Below are positions 41,111 through 49,553 of a stretch of DNA of 64,000 nucleotides, in pieces. The position numbers and the translations under genes were made by a program. Every line of letters begins with the position of its first letter. Positions within the stretch are counted from its first letter, which is position 1. The notes under the pieces are model-generated. The model had not been told where the DNA came from, searched no databases, and saw nothing but the letters and a program-made list of their open reading frames with translations. Source of the stretch: an uncultured Collinsella sp. (GTDB lineage: Bacteria > Actinomycetota > Coriobacteriia > Coriobacteriales > Coriobacteriaceae); assembly GCA_900541045.1 (NCBI GenBank), contig UQID01000007.1:22899-86898 (forward strand). Reading direction: 5' to 3'.

Positions 41111-42533
41111 TTACTCGGCGGGGGTTACGCTACCGTCCTGGAAGCCAACGTTGTTGTGGGCAAAGCAGTCCTCGTACTTAAAGCCGGAGAGCTCCTCGCA
41201 AAGCGCCTTGACCTCGGGCTTGACGTCGGCCATCTTGCCGCCCTCCTTGACGCGGCGGATCTCGTCGCAAAGGACGTCGCACTGCTCCTTGTCGATCTTG
41301 ATGCCGCGGGCAAGGACAGCCGCGAACAGGAAGAAGCCGGCGCAGCCGATGAGCATGTAGCCGCAGATGTACAGAGGCACGGTGGCGGGCTGGGTCACGG
41401 CGTCGCTGTTGCCGGCGGTCTGAATGAAGCCGGAGGCAGCAAGGACGATGGCCCATGCGTTAACGGCGATAGCCTGGGCGATCTGCTGACAGAGCTGCTG
41501 AGCGGAGCTGTAGATGCCCTCGCGACGACGCAGGGTGATGAGCTCATCGACATCGGGGATGTAGTTGAGCAGAACATCGGGCAGGTACTGGAAGCCGACG
41601 TAGAAGAACTTCCAGATGGCGAAGATGATGGGGTAGGCGATCATGGCGATGGCGACCGTGGAGGTGCCGTTGATCTGACCAAAGGCGAAGTAGTTGTAGG
41701 CAATGATGCACGCAGCGCAACCGACATTTGCGAGGTACCAAGACTTGTGGAAGCCCTTCTTGGCCATGAGGGCGACCCAGATGGCGGTGCAGACGATAGC
41801 GACGACCTTGCCAGGCATCTCCATCACGGACTCGTAGGACTTAGGAATCTGCAGGCAGTAGACGATGAAGAAGGACAGGCAGGCAGACCAGCAGGCAGCA
41901 GCGAGCTTCGTGGAGACCTGTGCGTACAGGACCTTGCGGAAGGACTTGTTGCGGAAGGTGGAGATAACGTCGATGAAGAACTTCTTGATACCCTCGCCGA
42001 CGCTCTCGATCTTCTCCTGAGCGACCTCCTCGGGGGTGTGCTCCCACGTGGACAGGTACACACAAAGCAGCGAGATTGCCATGACCGAAGCGTTGACCGT
42101 AGCGATGATGAAGTAGCTGAACGGGTTGGTCTCGCCGAAGGTGCCAAAGCCGAAGCCCACAAGTGCAGCCATCAGGAAGCCGGCGGCGTTACCAAAGAGA
42201 TGCTTGTAGCCGGTGAGGTACGTACGCTCCTTAAAGTCGTCGGTCATCTCGCAAGATCCAGAAACGACGACGACCAAAGATGCGGCCAATCTTGGTGGCA
42301 TAGAAGTTATCGGCCACAAAGCCCATCAGCGGGCAAAGAATGGCGTTGACATAGATGGCAAACGAGCTGATCAGTGCAGCCTCGCCTGCGGACAGGCCAC
42401 ACTCCGTAGACAGGAACAGCACCATGTAGCTGTGCGTAAAGGTCAGGGCACCGGAATTGAGCATACCGCCCATACCAAAGCCCAAGCGCGTCCAGAATGT
42501 GATCTTACGCTTTTTTCCGATCTTATTAGTCAT
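41111..42533 (-). pseudogene. GPH/MelB-type sugar transporter, disrupted by an internal deletion and frameshift
   Basis: The N-terminal part (start 42533, MTNKIGKKRKITFWTRLGFG; AGAGAGGGAG upstream) reads through helix 2 to KIGRIFGRRRFWIL and then meets a stop at about 42231. In the next frame the protein resumes at EMTDDFKERTYLTGYKHLFG and continues normally to 41111. In the family the stretch between these points is about 45-50 residues (two membrane helices); here they are joined directly at about 42255. So roughly 140 bp are missing and the frame is broken. Either a true pseudogene or an assembly deletion. An intact version would import oligogalacturonides or uronates. Confidence 0.8.
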
Positions 42534-42610
42534 CGAGCTCCCTCTCTTTTCTCGATTGTCTTGCAGCAAGACATTGGAGTCCACACTGACATCTGTCTGC
42601 CCAGCGTTCA

Positions 42611-42626
42611 GGGTGAACGTTTAGTT
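42611..42626 (-). promoter_or_regulatory. UxaR-like operator 1 before the transporter
   Basis: GGGTGAACGTTTAGTT, with a good left half and the AACGTT core, 78 bp upstream of the transporter start. Confidence 0.6.
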
Positions 42627-42650
42627 AGATTATGCGCGATTGCTTACGAC

Positions 42651-42666
42651 AGGTGAACGTTCACTT
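42651..42666 (-). promoter_or_regulatory. UxaR-like operator 2 before the transporter
   Basis: AGGTGAACGTTCACTT, 15 of 16 positions of the perfect palindrome. Confidence 0.75.
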
Positions 42667-42771
42667 GAATAATATCCTTGAACGGTCGATTTTTACCGCT
42701 GAACGGACACAATTGAGATCCTCACACCTATTTTCTGCTGGTAAGGGTGCCATGCTGGACAGCCATGAGAT

Positions 42772-42787
42772 AGGTGAACGTTTATCA
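42772..42787 (-). promoter_or_regulatory. UxaR-like operator 3 before the transporter
   Basis: AGGTGAACGTTTATCA; left half perfect. Lies about 120 bp from operator 2, a distance that would allow looping by a tetrameric LacI protein. Confidence 0.55.
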
Positions 42788-42820
42788 GATTTTCCAACAT
42801 ATTCACTTAACCACGAAACG

Positions 42821-42853
42821 AAAAAGCCCCGCCGGGAACACTCCCGACGGGGC
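42821..42853 (-). terminator. Terminator of the uxaC-uxaB-uxaA operon
   Basis: GCCCCGCCGGGA (42826-42837) with TCCCGACGGGGC (42842-42853), one mismatch, and TTTTTCG on the minus strand. It starts 36 bp after the uxaA stop. Confidence 0.88.
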
Positions 42854-42888
42854 CGATGACATCGCGCTATGCTTGGGCGCACTTGCCG

Positions 42889-44373
42889 CTACAAGCAGAC
42901 GCCGTCCTTCCAGATACTGATCTCGTGACAGCCACGGCGCTCGGCACTCGTGAGCTTACCGCTCGCCGTCTGTAGCACCAGCTGGTACAAATCGCGGGCG
43001 GCCTCGTCGAGCGTGCGCTCACCCGTGGCAATCACGCCGGCGTTAAAGTCCATCCAATTGGCCTTGTGGTCGCACAAACGCTGGTTGGTGAACACTTTGA
43101 GCGTAGGCGCCGGCGCGCCAAACGGTGTGCCGCGGCCGGTCGAGAACAGAATCACGTGGCAGCCGGCAGCCGTCAACGCCGTGGTGGATACCATGTCGTT
43201 GCCCGGACCGCACAGCATGTTCAGGCCGTGTTTAGTTGCCTGGCCGGCATACGGCAGCACGTCGACGATGGGGGCAGATCCGCCCTTTTGCACGCAGCCG
43301 CAGCTCTTGTCCTCGAGCGTGGTAATACCTCCGTCCTTGTTGCCGGGGCTCGGGTTCTCGTAGACAACCTCGCCGTGGCTAATAAAGTAGTCCTTAAAGC
43401 CGTTGAGCATGTCGGAGGCGGCGCCAAAGACCTGCTCGTTCTCACAGCGATCGAGCAGGATACTCTCGGCGCCAAACATCTCGGGCACCTCGGTAAGCAC
43501 CGACGTGCCGCCACGGGCGACGACCATATCGCTCACGCGACCGATCGTGGGGTTGGCGGTAATGCCCGAAAGACCGTCAGAGCCGCCGCACTTAAGGCCA
43601 ATGACCAGCTCGGAGGCAGGAATGGGCTCACGCTTGGCCTGCTTGGCCAGGTCGGCAAGCTCGGACAGGATTTTGCGACCCTCGAACTGTTCGTCGGCTA
43701 CATCCTGGCAGGTGAGGAAGCGGACGCGCTCGTGATCGAAGTCACCGAGCTCGTCGAGCACCTGCTGGTGTGTGCAGTTCTCGCAACCAAGCGACAGGAA
43801 CAGCACACCGGCCGCATTAGGATGACGCGAGAGCGCCACCAGCAGACGACGCGTCTGGACATGGTCGGCGCCGGTCTGCGAGCAGCCAAAGGGATGCGGG
43901 AAATAGTAAACACCCTCCAGCGAGCCATCGACCAGATTCTGGGCCTGCTCACACATGGCACGGGCGACTTCGTTGACACAGCCGACCGTGGGGATGATCC
44001 ACAGCTCATTACGCGTCGCGGCACGACCGTCGGCGCGGCGGAAGCCCATAAAGGTCTCAGGCTCAACGGGATCCACGACCGGATGCGTGGGGTTGTAGGC
44101 GTACTCGACCTCGCCCGAAAGGTTGGTCTTGACATTATGTGTATGAAGCCACTGACCGGGCTGGACATCGCCCGTCACATGGCCGATAGGAAGGCCGTAC
44201 TTGATGACGTCCTCCCCCGCGGCAATCGAGCGCACGGCCATCTTATGACCCTGCGGAATATCCTCCGCGGCCACGACCTCGCCCACCCCGGGAACCGCGA
44301 CGGCGGTGCCCTTGGCAAGCGGCGACAGCGCGACGATCACGTTGTCGGCCGGATTGATCTGGATAGTGTTCAT
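42889..44373 (-). CDS. uxaA: Altronate dehydratase
   Basis: 494 residues, full-length UxaA: N-terminal SAF domain (VIVALSPLAKGTAVAVPG; IPQGHKMAVRSIAAGEDVIKYG in part) and the C-terminal UxaA core (LGCENCTHQQVL; GLKCGGSDGLSGITANPTIG). It dehydrates D-altronate to 2-keto-3-deoxygluconate with an iron or manganese cofactor. AGGA before the ATG. Third gene of uxaCBA. Confidence 0.95.
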   Translation of the reverse strand: MNTIQINPADNVIVALSPLAKGTAVAVPGVGEVVAAEDIPQGHKMAVRSIAAGEDVIKYGLPIGHVTGDVQPGQWLHTHNVKTNLSGEVEYAYNPTHPVVDPVEPETFMGFRRADGRAATRNELWIIPTVGCVNEVARAMCEQAQNLVDGSLEGVYYFPHPFGCSQTGADHVQTRRLLVALSRHPNAAGVLFLSLGCENCTHQQVLDELGDFDHERVRFLTCQDVADEQFEGRKILSELADLAKQAKREPIPASELVIGLKCGGSDGLSGITANPTIGRVSDMVVARGGTSVLTEVPEMFGAESILLDRCENEQVFGAASDMLNGFKDYFISHGEVVYENPSPGNKDGGITTLEDKSCGCVQKGGSAPIVDVLPYAGQATKHGLNMLCGPGNDMVSTTALTAAGCHVILFSTGRGTPFGAPAPTLKVFTNQRLCDHKANWMDFNAGVIATGERTLDEAARDLYQLVLQTASGKLTSAERRGCHEISIWKDGVCL

Positions 44374-44411
44374 TGCAAATGGTCCTAACCCTACAGGTTG
44401 AGCAGAAGTCG

Positions 44412-44443
44412 AGACGCGGGCACGCCGTCCCGCGCCCGCGTCT
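44412..44443 (-). other. Intercistronic hairpin between uxaB and uxaA
   Basis: AGACGCGGGC (44412-44421) with GCCCGCGTCT (44434-44443), 10-bp stem without a T-run. Probably a message-stability or partial attenuation structure. Confidence 0.5.
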
Positions 44444-44454
44444 GCGCCGGAAAT

Positions 44455-45969
44455 TTACGCCTGAGCGTTGGCGAAGGCCTGCTTGGCGCCCTCGGCACGC
44501 ACGACAGCGAGCGCGCTGACGACAAACTCCTCAAGACCTGCGATCTGCGTAAGGTCCTCGCCCCACATCTGCTCGTTGGTGAGCACGTCGTGCACCAGCT
44601 GGGCATCGTCGGCGCCGGCATGGGCGGCGTAGAAGTCGAGCACGAAGGCGTCGTCCTGAGCGGTGTACTCGGTGCCGTCGGAGCGACGCAGGTGCAGGCC
44701 GTCGCCCTCGCGGGACACGAGCTCCTGCGTGTAGAAGGAGATGAGCGTAGCGAGGCTCGTCGCCAGGCACTTGGGCAGGTTGCCAGTCTCGGCAACGTAG
44801 TCCTTGAGCGTGGGCAGGTCGCGGGCGCGCCACTTGGCAGTGGAGTTGAGGCAGATGGAGAGCAGCGCGTGATCGATAAACGGGTTATCGAAGCGGTTCT
44901 CGACGGCAGCGGCAAAGGCCTTGCAGTCCTCGACATCAAGGTCGGCGGCAAGCGTCGGGATGACCTCGTCGTAGAGCATGGTGTTCATAAAGCCGCGGAC
45001 GGTCTCGTCGTGCATGCAGTCGCGCACGATGTCAAAGCCGGCAACCCAGGAACCCGGGACAAAGGCGGTGTGGGCGCCGTTGAGGATGCGGACCTTGCGC
45101 TTCTTGTACGGGGTGACATCGGGGGTCACAAAGACGCCCGGCAGGCCGGCCTTCACGAAGGGCAGACGCTCCTTGAGCGACTCATCGCCCTGGATGCCCC
45201 ACATCTGGAAGGGCTCGCGCACAGCCAGGAAGGGGTCCTCGTAGCCCAGACGCTCAGCCACTGCGGCGGCCTCGGATGCGTCGCGGATGCGGCCGGGGAC
45301 GATGGTGTCGACGAGCGTGGTGCAGATGGTGCAGTCATTGGCCATCCACTGCGAGAACTCGTCCTCCCAGCCCCAGTCGCTCACGTACTGGTTCATGATG
45401 CGCAGCAGCTCCTCGCCGTTGTGGTCGATGAGCTCGCAGGCGAGCACGATGACGCCCGACTTGCCGGCAGCCCAGCGGGTGTGGAGCACCTGGGCCAGCT
45501 TGGCCGGGAAACTCGCGGGCGGCATGTCGTCGGCCTTGCAGGACGGGTCGTAGGCAATGCCGGCCTCGGTGGTGTTGGAGACGATGATCTCTAGGTCATC
45601 GGAGACGGCGACCTCCATGATGGCGTGGTAGTCGGCCTCGCGGTACGGGTTGAGGCAGCGGCTGCAGGCGCTGATCACGCGGGACTCATCAACCGTGTTG
45701 CCGTTCTCCTTGCCGCGCACCAGCACGGTGTACAGGTCGTCCTGGGCATTGATGCCGTCGGCAAAGCCAAAGGCACCGCTGATGGGCTGCACCATGACGA
45801 TCTTGCCGTTCCAGCCGGTAGCCTCGTTGCCCATGTCAAAGAAGCGGTCCACGAAAGCGCGCAGGAAGTTGCCCTCGCCAAACTGCAGGACCTTCTCGGG
45901 GGCGTCCTTGGGCAGCAGGTAGCCCTCGTAGCCGATCTTCTCGAGCGTCTCGTAGCTGATGTTCTCCAT
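44455..45969 (-). CDS. uxaB: Tagaturonate reductase (altronate oxidoreductase)
   Basis: 504 residues, mannitol dehydrogenase-like superfamily. It reduces D-tagaturonate to D-altronate with NADH. N-terminal nucleotide fold begins QFGEGNFLRAFVDRFFDMGN; the active-site region KVRILNGAHTAFVPGSWVAG matches the K-x-x-x-x-N-x-x-H signature of the family. Follows uxaC by 96 bp. Confidence 0.95.
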   Translation of the reverse strand: MENISYETLEKIGYEGYLLPKDAPEKVLQFGEGNFLRAFVDRFFDMGNEATGWNGKIVMVQPISGAFGFADGINAQDDLYTVLVRGKENGNTVDESRVISACSRCLNPYREADYHAIMEVAVSDDLEIIVSNTTEAGIAYDPSCKADDMPPASFPAKLAQVLHTRWAAGKSGVIVLACELIDHNGEELLRIMNQYVSDWGWEDEFSQWMANDCTICTTLVDTIVPGRIRDASEAAAVAERLGYEDPFLAVREPFQMWGIQGDESLKERLPFVKAGLPGVFVTPDVTPYKKRKVRILNGAHTAFVPGSWVAGFDIVRDCMHDETVRGFMNTMLYDEVIPTLAADLDVEDCKAFAAAVENRFDNPFIDHALLSICLNSTAKWRARDLPTLKDYVAETGNLPKCLATSLATLISFYTQELVSREGDGLHLRRSDGTEYTAQDDAFVLDFYAAHAGADDAQLVHDVLTNEQMWGEDLTQIAGLEEFVVSALAVVRAEGAKQAFANAQA

Positions 45970-46004
45970 CTATGTGTCTCCTTAGATGTTTGTTAGCGTG
46001 CAAG

Positions 46005-46040
46005 CAAAACGGGGGCGCCGCGTGTGGCGACGGCGCTCCC
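46005..46040 (-). other. Intercistronic hairpin between uxaC and uxaB
   Basis: GGGGGCGCC (46011-46019) with GGCGCTCCC (46032-46040), one mismatch, followed by GTTTTGC on the minus strand. Possible partial terminator that sets uxaC above uxaB levels. Confidence 0.5.
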
Positions 46041-46065
46041 GGGTTCGATGTGGCTCGGTGCGAAC

Positions 46066-47493
46066 TTAGGCCTCGACGGTCTCCAGGTCAAAACCGAAGT
46101 AGCGGACGGAGTTGTTGTAGCTGATGTCGCGCACGATGGTGCCCAGCAGCTCCATGTCGGCCGGGTACTTGCCCTGCTCGACCCACTCGCCGATCACGCT
46201 GCACAGCACGCGGCGGAAGTACTCGTGGCGCGGGTAGGACAGGAAAGAACGGGAGTCGGTGAGCATGCCGACAAAGTTGCCCAGAACGCCCTCGTTGGCA
46301 AGGGCCGTGAGCTGCTCGCGCATGCCGACCTCGTTGTCATTGAACCACCAAGCGGAACCGTTCTGGATCTTGCCGGCGGTCGGGGCCTCCTGGAAGCAGC
46401 CCATGACGGTGTCGATCATGGTTTTATCGATGGGGTTCAGGCTGTACAGGATGGTCTTGGGCAGGCCGCAGGTCTCCTGGATGGAGTTGAGGAAATCGGC
46501 GAGCTGGTCGGACGGTGTGTAGTTGGAGATGCAGTCGTAACCGGTGTCGGGACCGAGCTTGGCGAACATGGCACGGTTGTTGTCACGCTTGCAGCCAAAG
46601 TGCAGCTGCATGGCCCAACCCAGACGGACATACTCGCCGGCGACAAACTGCATAAAGGCGGTCTTGTACTTGAGGACCTCTTCCTCGGTGAGCGGCTCGG
46701 CAGCCAGACCCTTGGCAAAGATAGCCTCGATCTCGTCGACGGTAGCCGGGACGTACATAACGTAGTCGAGTGCGTGGTCGGAGGCGCGGCAGCCCAACTC
46801 GTGAGCAACGTCGTAGCGCTTGGAAATGGCAGCCTTCATGCCCTCAAAGTCGCTGACCTCAACGCCGGCAACCTCGGAGAGGTGCTTGCAGTAGTCGGCA
46901 AACTCCTGGCCGCGCTCGATGCGCAAAGCGGCATCGGGGCGCATGGCGGGAACGACCTGAACGTCAAAGCTGTCGTCGGCGGCAATCTTCTTGTGCCACT
47001 CAAAGCTGTCGGCGGGGTCGTCGGTAGTGCAGATCATGCGGACGTTGGACTGCTTGATCAGGTTGCGGCAGGTAAAGCTAGCCTCAGCGAGCTTGGCGTT
47101 GGCAAGGTCCCAGACCTCCTGGGCAGTCTTGCCGTTGAGGACGCCCTCGTAGCCAAAGTAGCGCTTAAGCTCCAGGTGGCTCCACTCAAAGACGGGGTTG
47201 CCAACGCAGCGACCCAGGGTCTCGGCCCACTTTTGGAACTTCTCGCGAGCAGGGGCGTCGCCAGTGATAAAACGCTCGTCGACGCCGTTGGCACGCATCA
47301 GGCGCCACTTGTAGTGGTCGCCGCCCAGCCAAACCTCGGTGATGTTCTCGAAACGCTTGTCCTCCCAAATCTCCTTAGGAGAAATGTGGCAGTGATAGTC
47401 GACGATGGGCATGCCCTCGGCAAAGTTGTGGAACAGTTCCTCGCCGGTCTTAGTGCTCAGCAGGAAATCCTGATCGTCCATAAAGTTTTTCAT
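46066..47493 (-). CDS. uxaC: Glucuronate/galacturonate isomerase
   Basis: 475 residues. It isomerises D-galacturonate to D-tagaturonate and D-glucuronate to D-fructuronate. Metal-site motif VDYHCHISPKEIW near residue 35, TTDDPADSFEWH, and the C-terminal LTDSRSFLSYPRHEYFRRVL. Start at 47493 (MKNFMDDQDF) with AAAGGGG; an upstream ATG at 47559 overlaps an operator. First gene of uxaCBA. No uxuA or uxuB (glucuronate branch) was seen in the window. Confidence 0.96.
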   Translation of the reverse strand: MKNFMDDQDFLLSTKTGEELFHNFAEGMPIVDYHCHISPKEIWEDKRFENITEVWLGGDHYKWRLMRANGVDERFITGDAPAREKFQKWAETLGRCVGNPVFEWSHLELKRYFGYEGVLNGKTAQEVWDLANAKLAEASFTCRNLIKQSNVRMICTTDDPADSFEWHKKIAADDSFDVQVVPAMRPDAALRIERGQEFADYCKHLSEVAGVEVSDFEGMKAAISKRYDVAHELGCRASDHALDYVMYVPATVDEIEAIFAKGLAAEPLTEEEVLKYKTAFMQFVAGEYVRLGWAMQLHFGCKRDNNRAMFAKLGPDTGYDCISNYTPSDQLADFLNSIQETCGLPKTILYSLNPIDKTMIDTVMGCFQEAPTAGKIQNGSAWWFNDNEVGMREQLTALANEGVLGNFVGMLTDSRSFLSYPRHEYFRRVLCSVIGEWVEQGKYPADMELLGTIVRDISYNNSVRYFGFDLETVEA

Positions 47494-47545
47494 CAAACAG
47501 CCCCTTTGCTGGCAACGCGGGCGCACGGCGCGCTCGTTATCCTTT

Positions 47546-47561
47546 AGGTGAACGTTCACTA
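47546..47561 (-). promoter_or_regulatory. UxaR-like operator 1 before uxaC
   Basis: AGGTGAACGTTCACTA, one mismatch class from the perfect palindrome, 53 bp upstream of the uxaC start; TATACTA overlaps its right edge. Confidence 0.75.
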
Positions 47562-47583
47562 TACTAATCTATTGCACCTCAAA

Positions 47584-47599
47584 AGGTGAACGTTCACCT
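47584..47599 (-). promoter_or_regulatory. UxaR-like operator 2 before uxaC
   Basis: AGGTGAACGTTCACCT, perfect 16-bp palindrome, 38 bp (centre to centre) from operator 1. A further half-site GGTGAACGGTAG follows at 47611. Confidence 0.8.
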
Positions 47600-47730
47600 A
47601 ACCACCACGGGGTGAACGGTAGATTTTGCCCGTTCAACGGTTGCTGGAGATGTGACTTGCATGTATTGCGGACTGGTTGGCGTCCCCGAACACCGAACTT
47701 GAGCGCTTTTGCTCAGGTGGGTCATGTCCC

Positions 47731-47927
47731 GACGTACATTTTTGGGAGTATTCAGCATTGGAGCGCGCCGTGCGCCATCCTCAGCGTCCTATTTGGAACG
47801 CAGATAGCGCCCGATCGGCATAAAAAGTGCCCCCGATGGCAAATTACGCCATCGGGGGCACTTAAAACAGTCGTTCTGCACCTCATTCAGGGCATGCCAA
47901 TACTGAATACTCCCAAAAATGCACGTC
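47731..47927. mobile_element. MITE-like element with 31-bp terminal inverted repeats, copy 1
   Basis: The left end begins GACGTACATTTTTGGGAGTA (47731) and runs to CAGCATTGG (47761). The right end (47897-47927) is its inverted copy with only two mismatches. The 197-bp element has no coding capacity; the lacI terminator lies inside it. A second element with related ends lies at 60819-61053. No transposase gene was seen in the window. Confidence 0.6.
47820..47863 (-). terminator. Terminator of the lacI-type gene
   Basis: AAGTGCCCCCGATGGC (47825-47840) with GCCATCGGGGGCACTT (47848-47863), perfect 16-bp stem, 7-nt loop, then TTTTTA on the minus strand. It lies within the inverted-repeat element 47731-47927. 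Confidence 0.9.
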
Positions 47928-47953
47928 GCAAGAGGGGGTACCTGCTCAATCGG

Positions 47954-49033
47954 CTAAATACCCGCAAGTTCGCAGTAGCGGTCGACATTGCTGGCAAATA
48001 CCATCTCGACGGCGCCCTTCTGGACGGGCACCGTCGGGGTCCTTCCCCACAGCAGATAATCGCCCAGCGTCTTAGCGCCGCGATACGCCAGGCTCGTCGG
48101 GTCCTTATAGACAATATTGGTAAAGATACCGCGGCGCAAGGCCAGGGCGCTTTCGGGAAACAGGTCGTTGCCGATCACCATAACCTGACCGGCCTTGCCG
48201 GTCGAGACGAGCGCGTCGGCAACCACTTCGGAACCAACGGCAAAAACGCTACAGATAAGTTCAGGGGCGTCCGGCGCACTCAAGCGCTTTTCGAGCTCAT
48301 GCTCGAGTTGTTTGACTTGCGCATGGGCACCTGCAAGATCCTCAACCTGCCATGGAATATCACGTTCGCGCAGGTAATTGTGGAAGGCGCGGGCGGTTAG
48401 ATAGTGCGAATCGGTATATGGGTCGCCTGTCAAAAGGAGCACGCGGGCGTCGGCCCCAGAAGCATGGACCAGGTTTGCCGCCTGCTCGGCCATAAGGCTG
48501 CCTGCCGTCGAATAATCGGCCAAGCTCGCACCCAAACGATTCAAATGCGGACGGTCGCCGTCGACAAGCTCAATCGTCACGCCCGCCTCGGCGATCTGCC
48601 CCAAAAGCTCAGTCGCACGATCGTCGCCCGGCGCATAGGCGAGCAAGCCATCAATCTTCTCGCCCACCTGCAGACGCTCGTCGATTTGCTCGAGTGCATC
48701 AGCGTAGCCGCCCACGCCAAATTCAACGCGCTCAACCGTAATGCCCCGGTCGATAACCTCCTGTTCAAAGCGATTGCAGCCTTCCCACAGGTAACGGAAA
48801 AAGTACGCTCCCTCGCGCGATGCGCGGGGCAGGCAAAACACCAGATTGATATCCTTGCGGCGTAGGCTTGAGGCACTTGTGTTGCGGTGATAGCCCATGG
48901 CCTCGGCCTTGGCGTTCACCTTGGCGCGCACGGATTCGCTCACGCCGGCCTTTCCCGTCAGGGCCTTGTGCACGGTATTGATGGAAACGCCAAGCTCGGC
49001 GGCTATGTCCTTCATGGTTACGCGAGCGCTCAT
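47954..49033 (-). CDS. LacI family regulator, probable galacturonate/pectin repressor (UxaR-like)
   Basis: 359 residues. Helix-turn-helix VTMKDIAAELGVSINTVHKA, hinge SSLRRKDINLVF, and a periplasmic-binding-protein sensor fold of the sugar-binding type with a GDPYTDSHYLTARAF segment. CGGAG before the ATG. It lies upstream of uxaC in the same orientation but has its own terminator. The AACGTT-centred palindromes found before uxaC, the transporter, GH105, dhuD and the YczE/YitT gene are the most likely targets because they cluster around this gene; this link is inferred. Confidence 0.85.
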   Translation of the reverse strand: MSARVTMKDIAAELGVSINTVHKALTGKAGVSESVRAKVNAKAEAMGYHRNTSASSLRRKDINLVFCLPRASREGAYFFRYLWEGCNRFEQEVIDRGITVERVEFGVGGYADALEQIDERLQVGEKIDGLLAYAPGDDRATELLGQIAEAGVTIELVDGDRPHLNRLGASLADYSTAGSLMAEQAANLVHASGADARVLLLTGDPYTDSHYLTARAFHNYLRERDIPWQVEDLAGAHAQVKQLEHELEKRLSAPDAPELICSVFAVGSEVVADALVSTGKAGQVMVIGNDLFPESALALRRGIFTNIVYKDPTSLAYRGAKTLGDYLLWGRTPTVPVQKGAVEMVFASNVDRYCELAGI

Positions 49034-49130
49034 GCGGTTACTCCGTTATAGATAAGTTGCCAATTAATAGTCCAGTTAACGATACCCCAAAAATACTCTT
49101 CGACTCGCCGTGCTCTCCCTCAAATGCGCA

Positions 49131-49164
49131 AAGCGCCCCGCGAACGGATGCTCGCGAGGCGCTT
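49131..49164 (-). terminator. Terminator of the FeoB-associated small gene
   Basis: AAGCGCCCCGCGA (49131-49143) with TCGCGAGGCGCTT (49152-49164), one mismatch, and a short T-run TTTGC. Confidence 0.6.
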
Positions 49165-49177
49165 GGATGTCTAGACC

Positions 49178-49378
49178 TTATTTGATACCGCGGCCCAAGT
49201 CTTCGGCGATTTTGTCCACGCCCTTAAGTGCGGCGCACGTCTTTTTGTTGGAGCAATGCCCCGTGCAAACGCCACCCTGAGCGCAGTCGGCGCAGGTGCC
49301 CTTGCGGTAGATGCGCACGCATACCGCGACAAACGCAATACCAATAACAGCCAGTACAACAATATCGATAGGTGCCAT
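49178..49378 (-). CDS. FeoB-associated Cys-rich membrane protein
   Basis: 66 residues: one N-terminal membrane helix (IDIVVLAVIGIAFVAVCVRI) and a cysteine-rich tail (CADCAQGGVCTGHC and KKTCAAL). This is the small protein often found downstream of feoB, thought to help ferrous-iron transport or handling. It lies 175 bp after feoB with a terminator between, so it may have separate expression. Confidence 0.9.
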   Translation of the reverse strand: MAPIDIVVLAVIGIAFVAVCVRIYRKGTCADCAQGGVCTGHCSNKKTCAALKGVDKIAEDLGRGIK

Positions 49379-49491
49379 AGCAAGCCTCCTCTAGTTAACC
49401 ACCACTTACTTTACCCCATTCTCCACCTACCAAAAAGGGACAGGTTTGCTTTGGTCGGTTTTATCTGCGGAAACGCCACATCTCTCCCACC

Positions 49492-49524
49492 AAAAAGCCC
49501 GAGTGTCGCTGGGACACCCGGGCT
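49492..49524 (-). terminator. Terminator of feoAAB
   Basis: AGCCCGAGTGTC (49496-49507) with GACACCCGGGCT (49513-49524), one mismatch; TTTTT follows on the minus strand. Confidence 0.85.
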
Positions 49525-49553
49525 CGTGGAAAGGGGTTAATCCTTATTCGGAC

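Noticed and set aside
47612..48400. 262-codon plus-strand frame upstream and antisense to the lacI-type gene
   Set aside because: It spans operators, a terminator and the inverted-repeat element and then runs antisense to lacI; no domain is visible.
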